Assembly: GCA_028023455.1 (NCBI GenBank)
Contig: JAQFVV010006839.1
Location: 186,001 to 250,000 of the forward strand
Direction of reading: 5' to 3'
From: Epiperipatus broadwayi
Taxonomy: Eukaryota > Onychophora > Udeonychophora > Euonychophora > Peripatidae
Length of the DNA stretch: 64,000 nt
Shown here: in pieces, positions 38,257-50,886 of the stretch
Layout: each line of letters starts with the position of its first letter
Numbering within the stretch: the first letter of the stretch is position 1
Program-made: the position numbers and the translations under genes
The notes under the pieces: model-generated
Told to the model about the DNA's origin: nothing
The model's input: the letters and a program-made list of their open reading frames with translations, nothing else
The model's database searches: none

Positions 38257-41200
38257 GTGATATGGATTTAGAAATGAACGTTTAAAAAAAAAGTCAACAT
38301 CCTTGATAGAATTCACAAATCTCATATCAATATTGACTGCAATATGGATTCAATGTTTAAAAAAAACTCAAAATCCTTGACAGAATTCATATTAATGAAA
38401 TACTAAATAAATCTCAAACCAATTCTAAAGCATATTATAAGTTATCATATCATAATAATACATGTCCTTAAAGGCAATTGTATCAATTTAATATAATTTA
38501 ATTATGTAGTCTCCTTTTTAAAAATTGATGCTTGATAACTTTGTTCTGAAGACAATGAAAAAGTATTTCTTATTTATAAAATATGATCTCAACAGCTATA
38601 AAACCTATTTTAGTTTATATAAAATAAATTGTATATTTGAATTATACATTTAAAAAAATTAGAATTTTATATAGTATAAATATCTTAAGTGTAAATGAGT
38701 AAATAAAATAAAATAATAGCTAGTTTTTGAGAAGATGAGCATAAATGTTCCAATGAATAGATCAAACAATGCTTATTTTTACTTTACTTAGATAAAAGGC
38801 AAGATAGAATGTTTTAGTTCTTGAATTCACTATTCTATCATTATGTTGAATTTCATAGAACAAAACAAATCTGTCACCACCATTATGTTTAGAATGTATT
38901 AAATAAAACTTTAAGCTGGTTTCCACACTGAAATAATAGCTTATAAATATTGATGAATTCATTTGTTTGCTATAAAAACATGTGTTACTATCAGAAATTT
39001 CCATACAAATATAATTATGGTTTAAATTCATGATATCTGAAAAAAGCATTTCAAAAAATATTTATCATTCCCTAATATGTAAAGTACCATTTTAAGTGTA
39101 GCTTGAGAACTGAGTTAAAATTTTTCAATCATATTTATTGATCTGTAATATTCTTTGACACTGTCAGATTTTTTAATATTTGTACCTCTCTATCAGTCTA
39201 TAAATTTATCCTATAATTTTTTTCTTTAATATTTTCATCTATTCATTTTTTTAACCTCCTTTTTGAATTTTTTTTTCCTCTTATTTAATATGATGTCCAG
39301 TTTAATATTTGTTTTGATAAATTTTTTGAGACATCCTTTATCTGTAAAATTCTGATAGACTCATAATGATTTTATTTACCATAGTGTGTTGAATATTCAT
39401 TATTTATCCTATTCATTGATTGCTTATCCATTTTGTCTTTAACTTTCCAGAAAATATTTGCCTTGAAAGCATTTTTGTAATCATCTTATCTCTTTTCATT
39501 CTTTTCAATTTTCCAATCTCACTTTTATATGTAATGATATTTTTTTAAAATAGTCATTTATAATAGTTCTATAATATTTTCAAGCATAAATAAGACAGCA
39601 CAGAGATAGTGTAAAATTAGAAGTCTCTCTCTTTGAATAATTAGTTTTTTTTTCCTATACTATTTACAACTCTTTCATATAATTAAATTCTACATATTTA
39701 TATTTTAAGTCATTTTCTATTGTTTTTATATGTCATCTATTTCATTTGAAGGTCCAGTTTACATTATCAAGTTATAACTAAGTGGGGGGGTGGGGGGTAA
39801 ATCAGTTTTTCAATATATTATATTTTTCTAAATATATAAATAGTCAAATAGATTTATTGATTGCGAGTCCAAAAAACTAATAATATAAGAAAATTAACTG
39901 ATATGGTATTGATTTATTATTTAAATTTTATGAAGATAGTTAGTTGTTTTAGAAAATATGTTGTTTCATAAAATAAATCTTATAATACAGAATTACAAAA
40001 ATATTTTGAAGTTTATACATAAAAATTAGTGAATTACATTATAGTTTTTTTTTGTATAATGATCAATGATTTATGTCATAATTGGTGGCATTCCTTCTAC
40101 TTGCTAACTACAAACAATAAATTATTTGATTCTTAACCTACACAATATGTGATAAAATAAAACAGCAGTATATTTTATGATAGTGCATTAAATACTCTAC
40201 CCTAGACTGATTTCTGGATTTTGCCTTTATCAGTGAGGATTTGATATTCAAAGATGTCAGAAATGCAGTAACACATCTAGAAATAATTTTAAATTCCATT
40301 TTATTATTCAAGCTAAATTCCTCACATCCAAAATACTAAAGTTAGGTACTCAACTCAGTGCACATGAATAATCATATAGATATAGCCCTGAATCAGAAAT
40401 TATATTTTTTAAAAACATCAGTTTTTTCTCATTGCATGTACTTTTTTTCTGGGCATTTTAAATAAGCTGTTTTGACTTCAAAGCCTTAGAGTGTTTTGAA
40501 TTAAAGATTTTTAGTTTAAATAGTAAAATGAAGTTAAAACTGATTCTTACAATTTTATGATTTCGAGTAGTTTTCGATCCCAAGGTATTATTAATAAGTC
40601 AAAAATTAGTTTAGAGATGAGAATTTGTATGTTTTACCACTTAGTAATTACTTATTACTCAAGTTTAAAATTGATTGCAATAAAACTAGTGAGCTTAAAC
40701 ACATTATTAATATATTTATTAGCATTATAAATCGGACAAGATTTGTACTAGTGCTCTGTTAAATTATTTTAATTAAAAAATTTAGGATTATATTTTATTT
40801 GTCATGGCTAAACAATAAAAGTTGTAGATTATTTTAAATATATTTTATATTATTTAATTTTATAATGTGTGCAATTGCTTTATTAAATGTTTTTATTGAT
40901 TTTGGAAAAGCTGTTTGTTTGTTAACTTTTGATCTTTTTCAAGTTAGAATGAAATTTTAAAATTGAGGTTTAATATATTTAGATCCAATAGAATTGCTTG
41001 AAAATTGATATATAACTAAGTTATATCATTTAATCCATTGGAAACATTTATCTTTTTAGGATGTCACCTAGTTTGATAGATATATAACAGAGAATGGAGA
41101 AAATATGAAAATTATTCAATAACTTCATGTATCACATCAATTATTATTTTTACAATGCTCATTTGTTTTAAATAATGATTGCAGGAGGGCATTAATATTT

Positions 41201-42156
41201 TTTGAATTTAATAACATTAATTTACTTAGAGTAATTACTTATAGAAATAAATAACAGTTTTCAGTAATGCAAATATAAGGAATATATATATATTTTTTAT
41301 TTGGTAGTTTGTTTTAATTTAATAATTTGTTTAAAACTCAAATTAAAATTTAAAATAAATATTTATTATATTTAATAAAAACATAATTTATAAGCACAGT
41401 TTTCATTAGTAAACTACCAGACATGAAGTTTGATAAAAGTTAGAATAATTATTTTTAAAAATAAAGAGCAGTTAATGGATGAAATTTCATACATTTTGAT
41501 GTCAAATTTTTGGCGGCTTAGGAGCAAAAATAAATGAAACAAAACTTTTCATTTTACAGAGGCAAAAAGGCAGCTACAACAGCCAGTATTTAAATAAATA
41601 TGTCATTTAAAATAGGTTTTCTGCAATCATTTGAGTAAAGAATCATTCTAAAATGTTGCCTTCTTAAACATAAAATCTTACAAACAATTTGGAATGCATG
41701 TGAATCCCTCTCCATTCTACAACATTATCAAAAGATTTTTTGGAACTTCTGAATGAAAATAAATGAATAAAAACTTATACTTTACAGAGGCAAAAAGGCA
41801 GTTGAAATGAGTAATAAAGAAACTCATTTAAATTGGAAAAAAAAAATTCGATTATAAAAATTAATATATACTATAAATAATACATTTGTATAAATAGTTA
41901 CTTGCAACAGCTACAACAGTAAATAAGAAATAAACTTTTAAAAATGCAAGAAAAATTTATAAATCTGAGACATTCTATATCACAGACTTTCTTCTACTTT
42001 GACATTATTTGTATAATTCAGTGTAATGCAAAAGGAAAATACCACACAAAAATGTGACTAATAAAAATTATTAATATACTTTCATTAAGTGGTTTGTGTC
42101 AAAGATGTGGGGACAATACATTTGAAACTTATCAAATAAATGGTAGTAATTTGCCA
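38257..42156. other. AT-rich non-coding stretch with minor local repeats
   Basis: It contains a degenerate two-copy repeat around 38,255-38,395. It also holds a G-rich tract at 39,783-39,797 and one copy of the 783-type dispersed repeat at 40,198. A direct repeat of about 55 bp at 41,530 and 41,757 reads TTTACAGAGGCAAAAAGGCAG in each copy; it looks like a splice acceptor but neither copy is followed by coding sequence. No gene is supported. Confidence 0.4.
40198..40240 (-). repeat. Short dispersed repeat, copy 2 (hammerhead-like core)
   Basis: It shares AGACTGATTTCTGG ... TGCCTTTATCAGTGAGGA with the copies at 783 and 45,418. The minus strand reads CTGATAA, spacer, GAAATCAGTC. Confidence 0.35.
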
Positions 42157-42194
42157 TATCTATCTATCTATCTATCTATCTAACTATCTATCTA

Positions 42195-42288
<94 letters not shown>

Positions 42289-42358
42289 AATCAATCAATC
42301 AATCATCTGTCTATATGTCTGTTTGTCTGTCTGTCAGTCTATCTGTCTGTCTATCTAT
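42157..42358. repeat. (TCTA)n/(TCTG)n compound microsatellite
   Basis: About 200 bp of alternating TCTA, TCTG and TCAA blocks. The repetitive Tyr-Leu-Ser-Ile reading frame across it is an artefact. Confidence 0.98.
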
Positions 42359-42407
42359 ATAATATAAATAAAATATCCATTAATTAAAACAAACTTGTAA
42401 TTATAAT

Positions 42408-43362
42408 AAAAATAATAAATTTAACTGTAATAAACTATTAAAAACAGTCTTTAAATCTGAAGAAGTACTTTTGGTTATTTTTTTTAATCTGTCTCAACTG
42501 CCATTAAATTAAAAAAAAAACAAAGCAGAAAGAAAACATCATCAATTCAAATTCCATGAATTCTGTATTTTAATGTTAGCAGCTTGTCTATTTATTAAAT
42601 GCATTTTTTTCCTATTTATAAAAATTGTTTCTTTAATTTTTCTTCTATTATGGTTTTTTTCTTCATAAAGAATTTTCACACTTTCAAAATCAAATTTATA
42701 TTTACATATTTTTTCATGATCAAAGAAAAGTGAAGCAATCATTAAATCACCATTATTCTTACTTTTTACAGGTTTATATAACAATTCATATTCCTTTAAT
42801 CTCTTCTCAATATTGCACCTCGATTTACCTATCCTACATATGATAACATATAGTCACAAAAAATTTGATATATGATATTACTTTTCTGCTTGACAGGTAT
42901 GACATCCTTAGAATTATTGACTAATTTATTAACATTGTTTGAAACATAGAATGATACATTGAACACATATCCTTAAAAAATTTCACTTGTAGATTTGAAA
43001 TAAATAGAATAGATATCCATTGTTTACTATTAATCTTCATTTCCTTTAAACCATTATAACTCTCTTTAAATTGACATAAAGTATTGTTTGTTTGTTCCAT
43101 TTTCTAACCAACATCAAGCAATTCCTTGGCAAATATCTCAATATTTTTCAGTTTATCATTTTAATAATGACATATTTTTTCATTATAAAACAAAAAAGAT
43201 CTAAAACTTGTCATTTTATGCATAAATGGTACTTTTGATTTACAATTTATATATCCTATTTTTTGCAATGACCTTGATTATTAATTTATAATTTAATATA
43301 CTGTTATCTCTTGTAATAATTGAATCCAAATATTTAACATTTTTGTCCTGTTCCTTTTCAAT
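42408..43362 (-). pseudogene. Penelope-like C-terminal fragment, left inverted copy
   Basis: This is the reverse complement of 43,388-44,335 with moderate divergence. On the minus strand it carries the same order as the right copy: a thumb or linker region after RT, a GIY-YIG-like region and a C-terminal tail. The tail is better preserved here, as an 80-codon frame ending at 42,542 that includes FDFESVKILYEE. The rest is broken by stops. The RT catalytic core is absent. Confidence 0.6.
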
Positions 43363-43387
43363 AGTCCATTTCAAGTCATTCAAATTA

Positions 43388-44335
43388 GTGAAAAGGAACA
43401 AGACAAAAATATTAAATATTTGGATTTAACTATTACAAGAAATAACAGTATATTAAATTATAAATTAATAATCAATGTCATTACAAAAAGGGGATATATA
43501 AATTGTAAATCAAAAGTACCAATTATGCATAAGATGGCAAGTTTTATATCGTTCTCATTTCATAATGAAAAAATAAGTTGTTACGAAAGTGATAAACTGA
43601 AAAATATGAGATATTTGCCAAGGAATTGTTTGGTGTTGGTTATAAAATGAAACAAATAAACAATACTTTATGTTAATTTAAAAGAGTTATAATGGTTTAA
43701 AAGAAATGAAGATTGATAGTAAATAATGGATATCTATTCCATTTGTTTCAAATCCACAAGTGAAATTTTTTAAGGGTATATATAAGAACATGGTTAATGT
43801 ATTATTCTATGTTCCAAACAATGTTAATAAGTTAGTCAATAATTCTAAGAATGTCATACCTGTCAAGCAGAAAAGTAATATCATATATCAAATTTTTTGT
43901 GACAGTATGTTATCATACATAGATGATCGAGGTGCAATATTGAGAAGAGATTAAAGGAAAATGAATTGTTATATAGGCATGTAAAAAGTAAAAGTAATGG
44001 TGATTTAATGATTGCTTCAGTTTTCTTTGATCATGTAAAAATGTAAATATAAATTTAAATTTGATTTTGAAAGTGAAAATTCTTTATGAAGAGGGAAGCC
44101 ATAATAAAAGAAAAATTAAGGAGGCAATATTTATAAATAGGAATAAATTGCATTTAATAAATAGCATTAAAATATGGGATTCATGGAATTTGAATTGATG
44201 ATGTTTGCTTCTGCTTTGTTTGTTTTTTTAATATAATAGCAGTTGAGGCAGATTTAAGAAATTAACTGAAAGTACTTCTGCAGATTTAAAGACTGTTTTT
44301 AATAGTTTATTACCATTAAATTTATTATTTCTATC
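43388..44335 (+). pseudogene. Penelope-like C-terminal fragment, right inverted copy
   Basis: A frame near 43,410-43,648 begins KYLDLTITRNNSILNYKL, matching the post-RT 'FLDLTI.R' motif of Penelope-like elements, and continues to a HKMASF segment as in that family. The next frame (43,760-43,954) has NVIPVKQKSNIIYQIFC followed by a degenerate SYID motif, the position of the GIY-YIG endonuclease. Frame breaks and a missing RT core show a 5'-truncated dead copy. Confidence 0.65.
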
Positions 44336-44920
44336 TATACATATATACTGAACAATGATAAAGATATATGTAAAAGATTGTAGTCTGGGCCAACTGATAG
44401 CATGAGATGGTCATATTGGGGATCATAGATCTTTTTCATATGTCACTGGTCATAATGTTTATGGTTATACCTCTCCACAAATGTGTTAAAAGTGGTTAGA
44501 AACTAGTCCCTACATTGTGTAAGAAGGTATAGTGAAAATTGCACTACAGAAATATTATTTATTTTTTATTGGATAATCTCTAGTCTAATAAATGACTAAT
44601 AAAAATTATTAAAATAAAAGACTGTTTGGAAAAAATGCAGAGTTACCACAAAAAGAAAGCTTGTTGATATGAGAAAGAAAATCATAGTAAATTATAAAAG
44701 AAACACATTTGAAAAAATATATTAAAAATAAAATAATAAAATTTATACTAATTAAAAAATACAATTACAATATGTCATTATATACACATACTATATATGA
44801 TATATACATAAGAAGTATACATTTTAACTTATAACAGAAATATCTAGTGTCCAGTGAATTTAAAGTACAATATAGTTTTATATTATGCCATAGACTTAAA
44901 AAATAATAGATAAAAAAAAA
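44336..44920. other. AT-rich non-coding stretch
   Basis: Nothing recognisable. Confidence 0.4.
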
Positions 44921-44923
44921 TTA

Positions 44924-45188
44924 TTAAATGCTTTTATTGACTGCACACTAAAAAAGAAATAAAATAATTTCTCTTCAATTACAATTGGAGTTTTTAGCTT
45001 GAAATAAAAGCATGAGGGATCCAAAAGTTATTTAAATCAATCTTTATTTTTTATAAGAAGGAATTGACTTAATTAATTTCTGCCCCCCCCCACATTTATT
45101 TCAAGTTAAATCTAAAAACTCCAATTGTGATTGAAAAAACAGTTATTTTATTTCACAATCAATAAAAGCCTTTAGTATTTAAAAATAT
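44924..45188. mobile_element. Foldback (MITE-like) element
   Basis: Inverted arms of about 85-95 bp (44,924-45,010 and 45,093-45,188) share GCTTTTATTGA, GAAATAAAATAA and CAATTGGAGTTTTTAG. The spacer of about 80 bp includes a run of C at 45,084-45,093. No coding capacity. Confidence 0.6.
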
Positions 45189-45417
45189 CTATTATTAATT
45201 ATTAAAAAAATAGTTTTTAATAAACTTCTGAAAGATATATTTTCATAATGTGATTCTGTGATGTTTATATATATTTAAAAGAAAGTTAATTGAAGACCAA
45301 AATTGTAAATGGAAGGACAAATCATAGAATTGGTATACTGCTCTTCATCCTACCCTAGAATCATCTATTCTAATCTTGATTAATCAATATTCATCATATG
45401 ATAGAATGCTATTAGTA

Positions 45418-45462
45418 TCCCAGACTGATTTATGATTTATTGCCTTCATCAGAGAATTGGGA
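45418..45462 (-). repeat. Short dispersed repeat, copy 3
   Basis: It shares CAGACTGATTT ... TTGCCTTCATCAG with the copies at 783 and 40,198. A more diverged fourth copy lies at 45,794-45,840. In this copy the minus strand keeps CTGATGA but its GAAA box is mutated. Confidence 0.35.
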
Positions 45463-46069
45463 TTAAAAGTGGGAACTAATGAGCTTATGCATGTAGCAAT
45501 TCACCTTTTATTCCTTTATACTATGTAAACTGATAGTCTGAAATTTCAAACAAAAAATCCAAGATTTTGAATCCAGGCTATTATGCTTACATATTTATAT
45601 AGATCTGACACCATATTCATTTCTAAATATTTAGAAACTTTATTTTTATTCCAATGCAAGTTAATATTAACAACAGTATCAATGAGTCATTTCTTATATA
45701 CTTTCAAGTGCAGTAATACTTTTCACCCTAGTATAAAGTCATCTATTATAAGCTTGAATGATTTGATGGGTATTAGAAAATATAGGGCTATTGTATCTTT
45801 ATTTCTAATCAGTTATTTGTTTTTGACCTTATCAGTGAACGTAAAACTTCAAAGAAGGAACTAGTACATGGCGTTAAAACATTAGAAGTTTTTTTAAAAA
45901 AAAATTTCAGGATATTACATTGTACATTATGGACTTATTCTTAAATAAAAAAAATTTTAGTGCTTTTAAATTATGTCTGTATAATTCATATTCACTTCTA
46001 TGCAATAAATTTGCTTGAATAATACAACTAATTTCATTAAATGATGTTAGTATGTATGCTGAAAGCTGC

Positions 46070-46200
46070 TTTAACTACTTCCGGTTTGTCGGCGTCATTT
46101 GCGCCCTTCGGTGCTCATTTGATGATGTGCTATTTTCTTTCTTTGCTGACGTAAAAAGTATAATGATGACGTCGAAGAAAATATGGCCGTTTTTAGCTAT
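46070..46200 (+). promoter_or_regulatory. Candidate TATA-less promoter with ETS, CRE and YY1-like motifs
   Basis: A local island of CpG-containing sequence lies in AT-rich surroundings. It holds ACTTCCGGT (ETS/GABP type, 46,077), GCTGACGTAA and TGATGACGTCG (CRE/ATF type, about 46,144 and 46,166) and AAAATATGGCCG (YY1-like, about 46,179). This combination is typical of animal housekeeping promoters. It sits about 250 bp upstream of a GTAAGT splice donor on the same strand. Motif identity is seen directly; promoter function is inferred. Confidence 0.5.
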
Positions 46201-46229
46201 ATATGTTAGCTTTCAAACGATCTTTATTT

Positions 46230-46425
46230 CAAAAAAATCGGTGGAAATTTAGATTTTTGGCGAATTTTTTAATCAACCACAGTATTTAATTTTTTTGTTT
46301 TTTTGGTAATTTTTGTACTTATCACGAAACGATAAAAGACATAAAATGTTTTACGGCTGCAAGTGAAGTTTTCTTCGGTATTATTCTCAAACAAGGCTTA
46401 CAACAGACTAAGAACGTAATTATTC
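46230..46425 (+). other. Candidate 5'-untranslated exon 1
   Basis: The region downstream of the promoter-like block ends at a consensus donor (TTATTC/GTAAGT, junction after 46,425). It contains one very short upstream reading frame (ATGTTTTACGGC...). The start site is not known; 46,230 is only a nominal edge. Confidence 0.35.
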
Positions 46426-46504
46426 GTAAGTAAAATTTTTTAATTTTTTTTTTTAATTTTTTGAAAAAATATATTTTTTATTAATTTTAGTTTGTAATTA
46501 GTGT

Positions 46505-46795
46505 GTGCTAATTTGTAGTTATATATTTATTTATTTATGCTCATATACAATTCATATCTATCGAAAAATTGGTGTGTGTGTAATTATATATTTATGGTCA
46601 TATAGAATTCATATTTATCATAATTTTCTAAAGGTAGTTTGTAATACATTTATTTATGCTCACATAGAATTCATATTTATCGAAAAATTAGTGTGATTTA
46701 GTTTGTAATTATATATTTACTCATATAGAATTCATATCGTAATTAACTTATTAGTATATAATTCATATCGTAATTTTCTAAAGTTCTATGTACAC
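46505..46795. repeat. Degenerate tandem repeat in candidate intron 1
   Basis: About four imperfect copies of a 60-80-bp unit containing ATAGAATTCATAT and TAATTATATATTTA. It has no coding meaning. Confidence 0.6.
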
Positions 46796-47372
46796 TAATC
46801 CTCTTATTTTTATAAAAATAATGATTTTCAAAAAGTATACTTTTTGAAAACCATTAATTATGTTTATATTATATGGTTTACAAGCAATGAGTTATAAGAC
46901 TAATAAACAAATGTATACAGACAGACATTGCATACACAAACATATAATCCAATTCTGATTCTTGTTTATGTTTATGCTTGATCATGCTTTGCTTTTGCTA
47001 TATGTTTCATAACATTATTTTCAAGTCTATAGACTATATGCAAATAAATTATATCTGTGGTACAATAAATATAACAAGATAGCATCACTTCTGTACATAA
47101 AAAATATAAACATCACTTGTGCACTGCATAAAGAATATAAACATCATTGGTGATCACAATGAATATAAACATCACTATTGTACACACAAAAAATATAAAA
47201 TGAAGAGATAAAACTCATTTTATCAGTGATATAGAAAGTAGCCTACAATTTCTAGTTTTAGACATACAAGAAGCCAATTGCTATGATGATTTCTTTTGTA
47301 TCTTTTATTAGGATGAATCTTTTTCTTTATAGACGCCTTTGACATTTAGAACATTTGGGGTACAAGATAGAA

Positions 47373-47428
47373 ATGAACAAGTCATATCCGACTTTGTTTG
47401 GAGATTGTGAAGCTATGGATTATCTCAG
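47373..47428 (+). CDS. Candidate first coding exon of an unidentified host gene (exon 47,333-47,428)
   Basis: A pyrimidine-rich tract ends in TTTATAG at 47,332, and the exon ends CTCAG/GTAAGA at 47,428/47,429, so both splice sites are consensus. The first ATG in frame with an open end is at 47,373 and encodes MNKSYPTLFGDCEAMDYL before the donor. The exon ends in phase 2. Base composition is more balanced than the flanks. With the promoter-like block and the donor at 46,425 it forms a coherent 5' gene end: non-coding exon 1, a 907-bp intron, then the start-codon exon. I do not recognise the protein and could not find a convincing third exon in the window. An alternative acceptor at 47,311 would add a short upstream frame. 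Confidence 0.45.
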
Positions 47429-49349
47429 GTAAGACATATTATACATGTTTAGAAAGATAATTTTGTAAGGAATAGAAAGAAATTATCACTGAAGATGAAT
47501 TTTGAATTTTAGTTAATGTTAATTTCCAAATTATGAACAAACAATAAAATAATAATTATTTCGAATGTGAAAATTTCTTTTTTTTTCCTTATTTTTTATA
47601 TAGTTATCACTATTTATTTTATGCTTATTGTTTTTCTTAATTTTTCTAGTTTCTAGCAATGTAATTGTTTTTGTTCTAACATAATTAAAACTGAAGTTAT
47701 TATGAAAATTGTGTCTCAGGCCATTATTTTAAAAAGTTCAATATGGCGGCTTGAAGCTGAAGTAGTTAAAAGATCTTTGGAATTATAGATTCATATGTTA
47801 ACCAGAAAATATGAAAAGAAATGGTGAATTCAAAAATACATAATATAATGATGATAATTTAGATATATTAGAGTTTTAAAATAAAAAAGTAAAAAAAGAG
47901 TAAATTTATACAATAAAATTAAAATGGTAATAATAAATACATTGTTTAAAATCATAAGAGAAAGTACTTACACAGAATTAAAACTAAGGTTTAAAAATAG
48001 TAACTTAGCAGCTTAAAAAGGGGATAAATTAGAGCTTGCTTTTGCACTTTTTATTAATTAGGTTTTAGTTTTTTAATGTGTTAATTCAAAAGTAATTTTT
48101 ACTTGAAGCCAACTTACATTATACAAAATCTTTATTAGAAATGTTCATTTTACTTTCTCCATTACTTTATCTAACATCGTTTTTAGTTAAGATATAAATT
48201 GTGCGCTTGACAGAGTTGAATTTGCAATTATCATTCTATATTCTTATTAATATACAATATTTATAGTTCCAAAAGTTAATACGTGGGCGTTTCTATACTT
48301 TTAATAATAACTCACGAAGTTTTTAAGGATGTTAATAATTGATGTATTAAACTTATCATCATAAACAAATACGTTGAAAATAACAAAAACAGGTAGGAAA
48401 AAAAATGAAATAAATGGATTCAAGTTTAAAATGTCATTAATAATGTCGTTTTGACAATTAAAAAGTAAGAGAAGAATTACGGGTTTTAAGTTAACACTTA
48501 GAAATGCATTAAAAATTCTAATTTGAAGTTTAAAAACCGATGAAATTAAATTGTGTATTAGATCATTACATATGTATGCGTGTGCAAATAAATTTACGAT
48601 AAGTCTTTATAAATTATTGAAGAGGCAAAATTTGTTTCATTTACATTAAAAATACATATATAAATTAAATACATAGCAAACATCGTTTTAAATTAGATTT
48701 TTAAATTTTATGAATATTTAATAAAAAAAATAAAAATATAATATTGTAAATACCCTATTTTATAGTGTATATAATTTAAAGCATGATTTGTGTTTATTTT
48801 GTCGAAAGTAAAAAAAAAAAAAAAGAATCTCATGAAACTTTTCTGACCCTACTGAATAAAAGACAAAAAAGTAGCAGATGTGAATTATATCCATTAGCAT
48901 TAATTACACTCTTGGGAACAATTAATTGGGATTAAAACAGCGAGAAAAAAAATTATTTATTATTTTTTTAAGTTGAATAAATGAAGTTACCATCTTTAAG
49001 GTAAAATTTTAAAACAATACATATGACAAAAACCTTTATATGTAATGCCTTTATAATCTAATATATTAGCATTTGCATATATTGATTTTAACAAATGCTA
49101 AGTTTATAAGATCGATATATTATTAATTGTATCAGCAATGTTTTGAGTTTAATATTATAAACTATAAAATATAACAATGTTATGTGAAATAAAAAAAAAA
49201 CCCAAATGGAATCTTTACTCTAAATACTAATTTACATATCTGAAAAAAAAAAAAAATTAAAAGGCGTCAAGTATTTAAAATAGTCAGAATGTAACTTAAT
49301 AAGTGAACAGGAATCTCTGCTGAAAATCTGAATCAACAATCAATTAGAA
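47429..49349. other. AT-rich sequence, probably intron of the candidate gene
   Basis: No reading frame or repeat is supported. A YY1-like AATATGGCGGC occurs at about 47,740. Confidence 0.35.
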
Positions 49350-50878
49350 CAGCGTTTCCCAACCTTTTTTGGCTCACGTACCACTTGGTAGTATATCATG
49401 CTAGATTGTACCACTTCGTAAAAATGATTGTATTTTGTGAAATTTGTTATTGCGAATGTGTTATTTTATTTGCATTATACATATTATAGGGTGACCATGT
49501 ATTCACATCACATAATGAGACAAATTACATAGTAACATGCCTAAACGTCATGCTGGATTATAAACTCACTGAAATTATAAACTCACTGTAACATATATGT
49601 ATGTGTTTGTTCAAAGTATCATATTTATCTACTATTTTGTCATATTTCATTTACTAATAAATGGTTTTAATAAAAACACAAAATTATAAAAACCCAATTA
49701 ATATATTTTTTTATCATAAACAAATGTTTTTATAAAATAAATTTAATGAGATCCTTGTGCTTGTTTCGAAGAACATAATTTTTTGAAATTTGGTTCAGAA
49801 GATGCAAGATATAAGTCTACAGCTGCATTCAATCTGTTTCAATACTTTTTTTTTTAAAAAAAATATATGAAGAAAAAGCTCTTTCTACTAATTCCATACT
49901 AGTAAATGGTAATAATAATTTAAGAGCTTTCTCAGAAAACTGTTCATATTCTTTAATGTTTAACCAAAATTAATTAGATTGTGTCGATAATTCTATTAAA
50001 TTTTCTTTCTCTTTTATTGATAATGATGTAGCTTTTTCTAAATTTTCTTCATAGAAGGAGTTTGAAATCCACTTATCATTTGTGTTTTCGGGTTTTGGAA
50101 AATATTCCATGAAAGACAATTTTAATCCTGTTAAATGTGCTATTATATTTTCTGTATATCTTGAGACAGACTAACCTTATTTTCAAACAAAAAAATATGT
50201 AGAGTTTCGAATTTTTCCGGTTGATTGTTTTCAATACAGTTTCCAAAAATCTAATTTCTTAATCATACTTTTAATTTTATCATTAACATTAAAGATCGTT
50301 ATCGAGTTATTCTGAAGTGTCAAATTTAAGTTCATTTATTTGCAAAAAATATCAGATAAATATGCAAGCACCTGAAGCCAATCAAAATCATACAATTTCG
50401 AAGAGAGATCAAAAGGATTGTCTTAAAAAAAAAACCTGTGGTTCTTGTCTTAAGTTCGAATAAGCAGGTTATATAGGGATCAATAAATTTTAATAAACAA
50501 AGACGATACAATCACAAACAATAACCTGTCACTTGTAAGTCATGCGGTGAAGTGAATGAGAGTGCAGCACTATCACAACAGTGGCGGCGACATCTCAAGT
50601 TACTGGTGGCTAACGGCTAAATTTAAAAGTGCACTCCAAAAAAAAAAAAAAAACGATATCAATTGCTGGATTTTCGATCATCGACTGTACATATTAACAA
50701 CTTTACTGTATAATATTATTCATTAAAATAATTTTTATGAATTATAGGAAAAAACGTTTCTATGATATTTTTATGATTTAATTTTTTATGTCCGCCATTA
50801 TTGATTATTTTTCGTGTACCACCAACCAGCAACTCGCGTACCACCAGTGGTACGCGTACCACAGGTTGGGAAACGCTG
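49350..50878. mobile_element. hAT-family DNA transposon, 1,529 bp, with perfect TSD
   Basis: The ends are perfect inverted repeats: CAGCGTTTCCCAACCT at the left and its complement at the right. The subterminal sequence mentions GCGTACCAC at both sides. The flanks carry an identical 8-bp duplication AATTAGAA (49,342-49,349 and 50,879-50,886), the hallmark size of hAT insertions. The interior holds a decayed transposase on the minus strand. Confidence 0.95.
49743..50402 (-). pseudogene. hAT transposase C-terminal remnant (ZBED5/SCAND3-like)
   Basis: The minus strand encodes segments in order across the C-terminal half of a hAT transposase. They are DWLQVLAYLSDIF (near 50,370), LKLSFMEYFPKPENTNDKWI (near 50,080-50,140), ALKLLLPFTSMELVERAF (near 49,880-49,930) and a terminal YLASSEPNFKKLCSSKQAQ followed by a stop at 49,743. 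This wording matches the ZBED5/SCAND3/FAM200-type hAT proteins. At least one in-frame stop, one frameshift and loss of the segment after the PF...AF motif make it inactive. The N-terminal BED finger and catalytic front half are absent, so the element must be non-autonomous. Confidence 0.75.
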
Positions 50879-50886
50879 AATTAGAA

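Noticed and set aside
41530-41813. Duplicated exons starting AGGCAAAAAGGCAG
   Set aside because: Acceptor-like, but followed by stops and no donor; better read as a short direct repeat.
42140-42367. Tyr-Leu-Ser-Ile repeat protein
   Set aside because: Translation of the (TCTA)n/(TCTG)n microsatellite.
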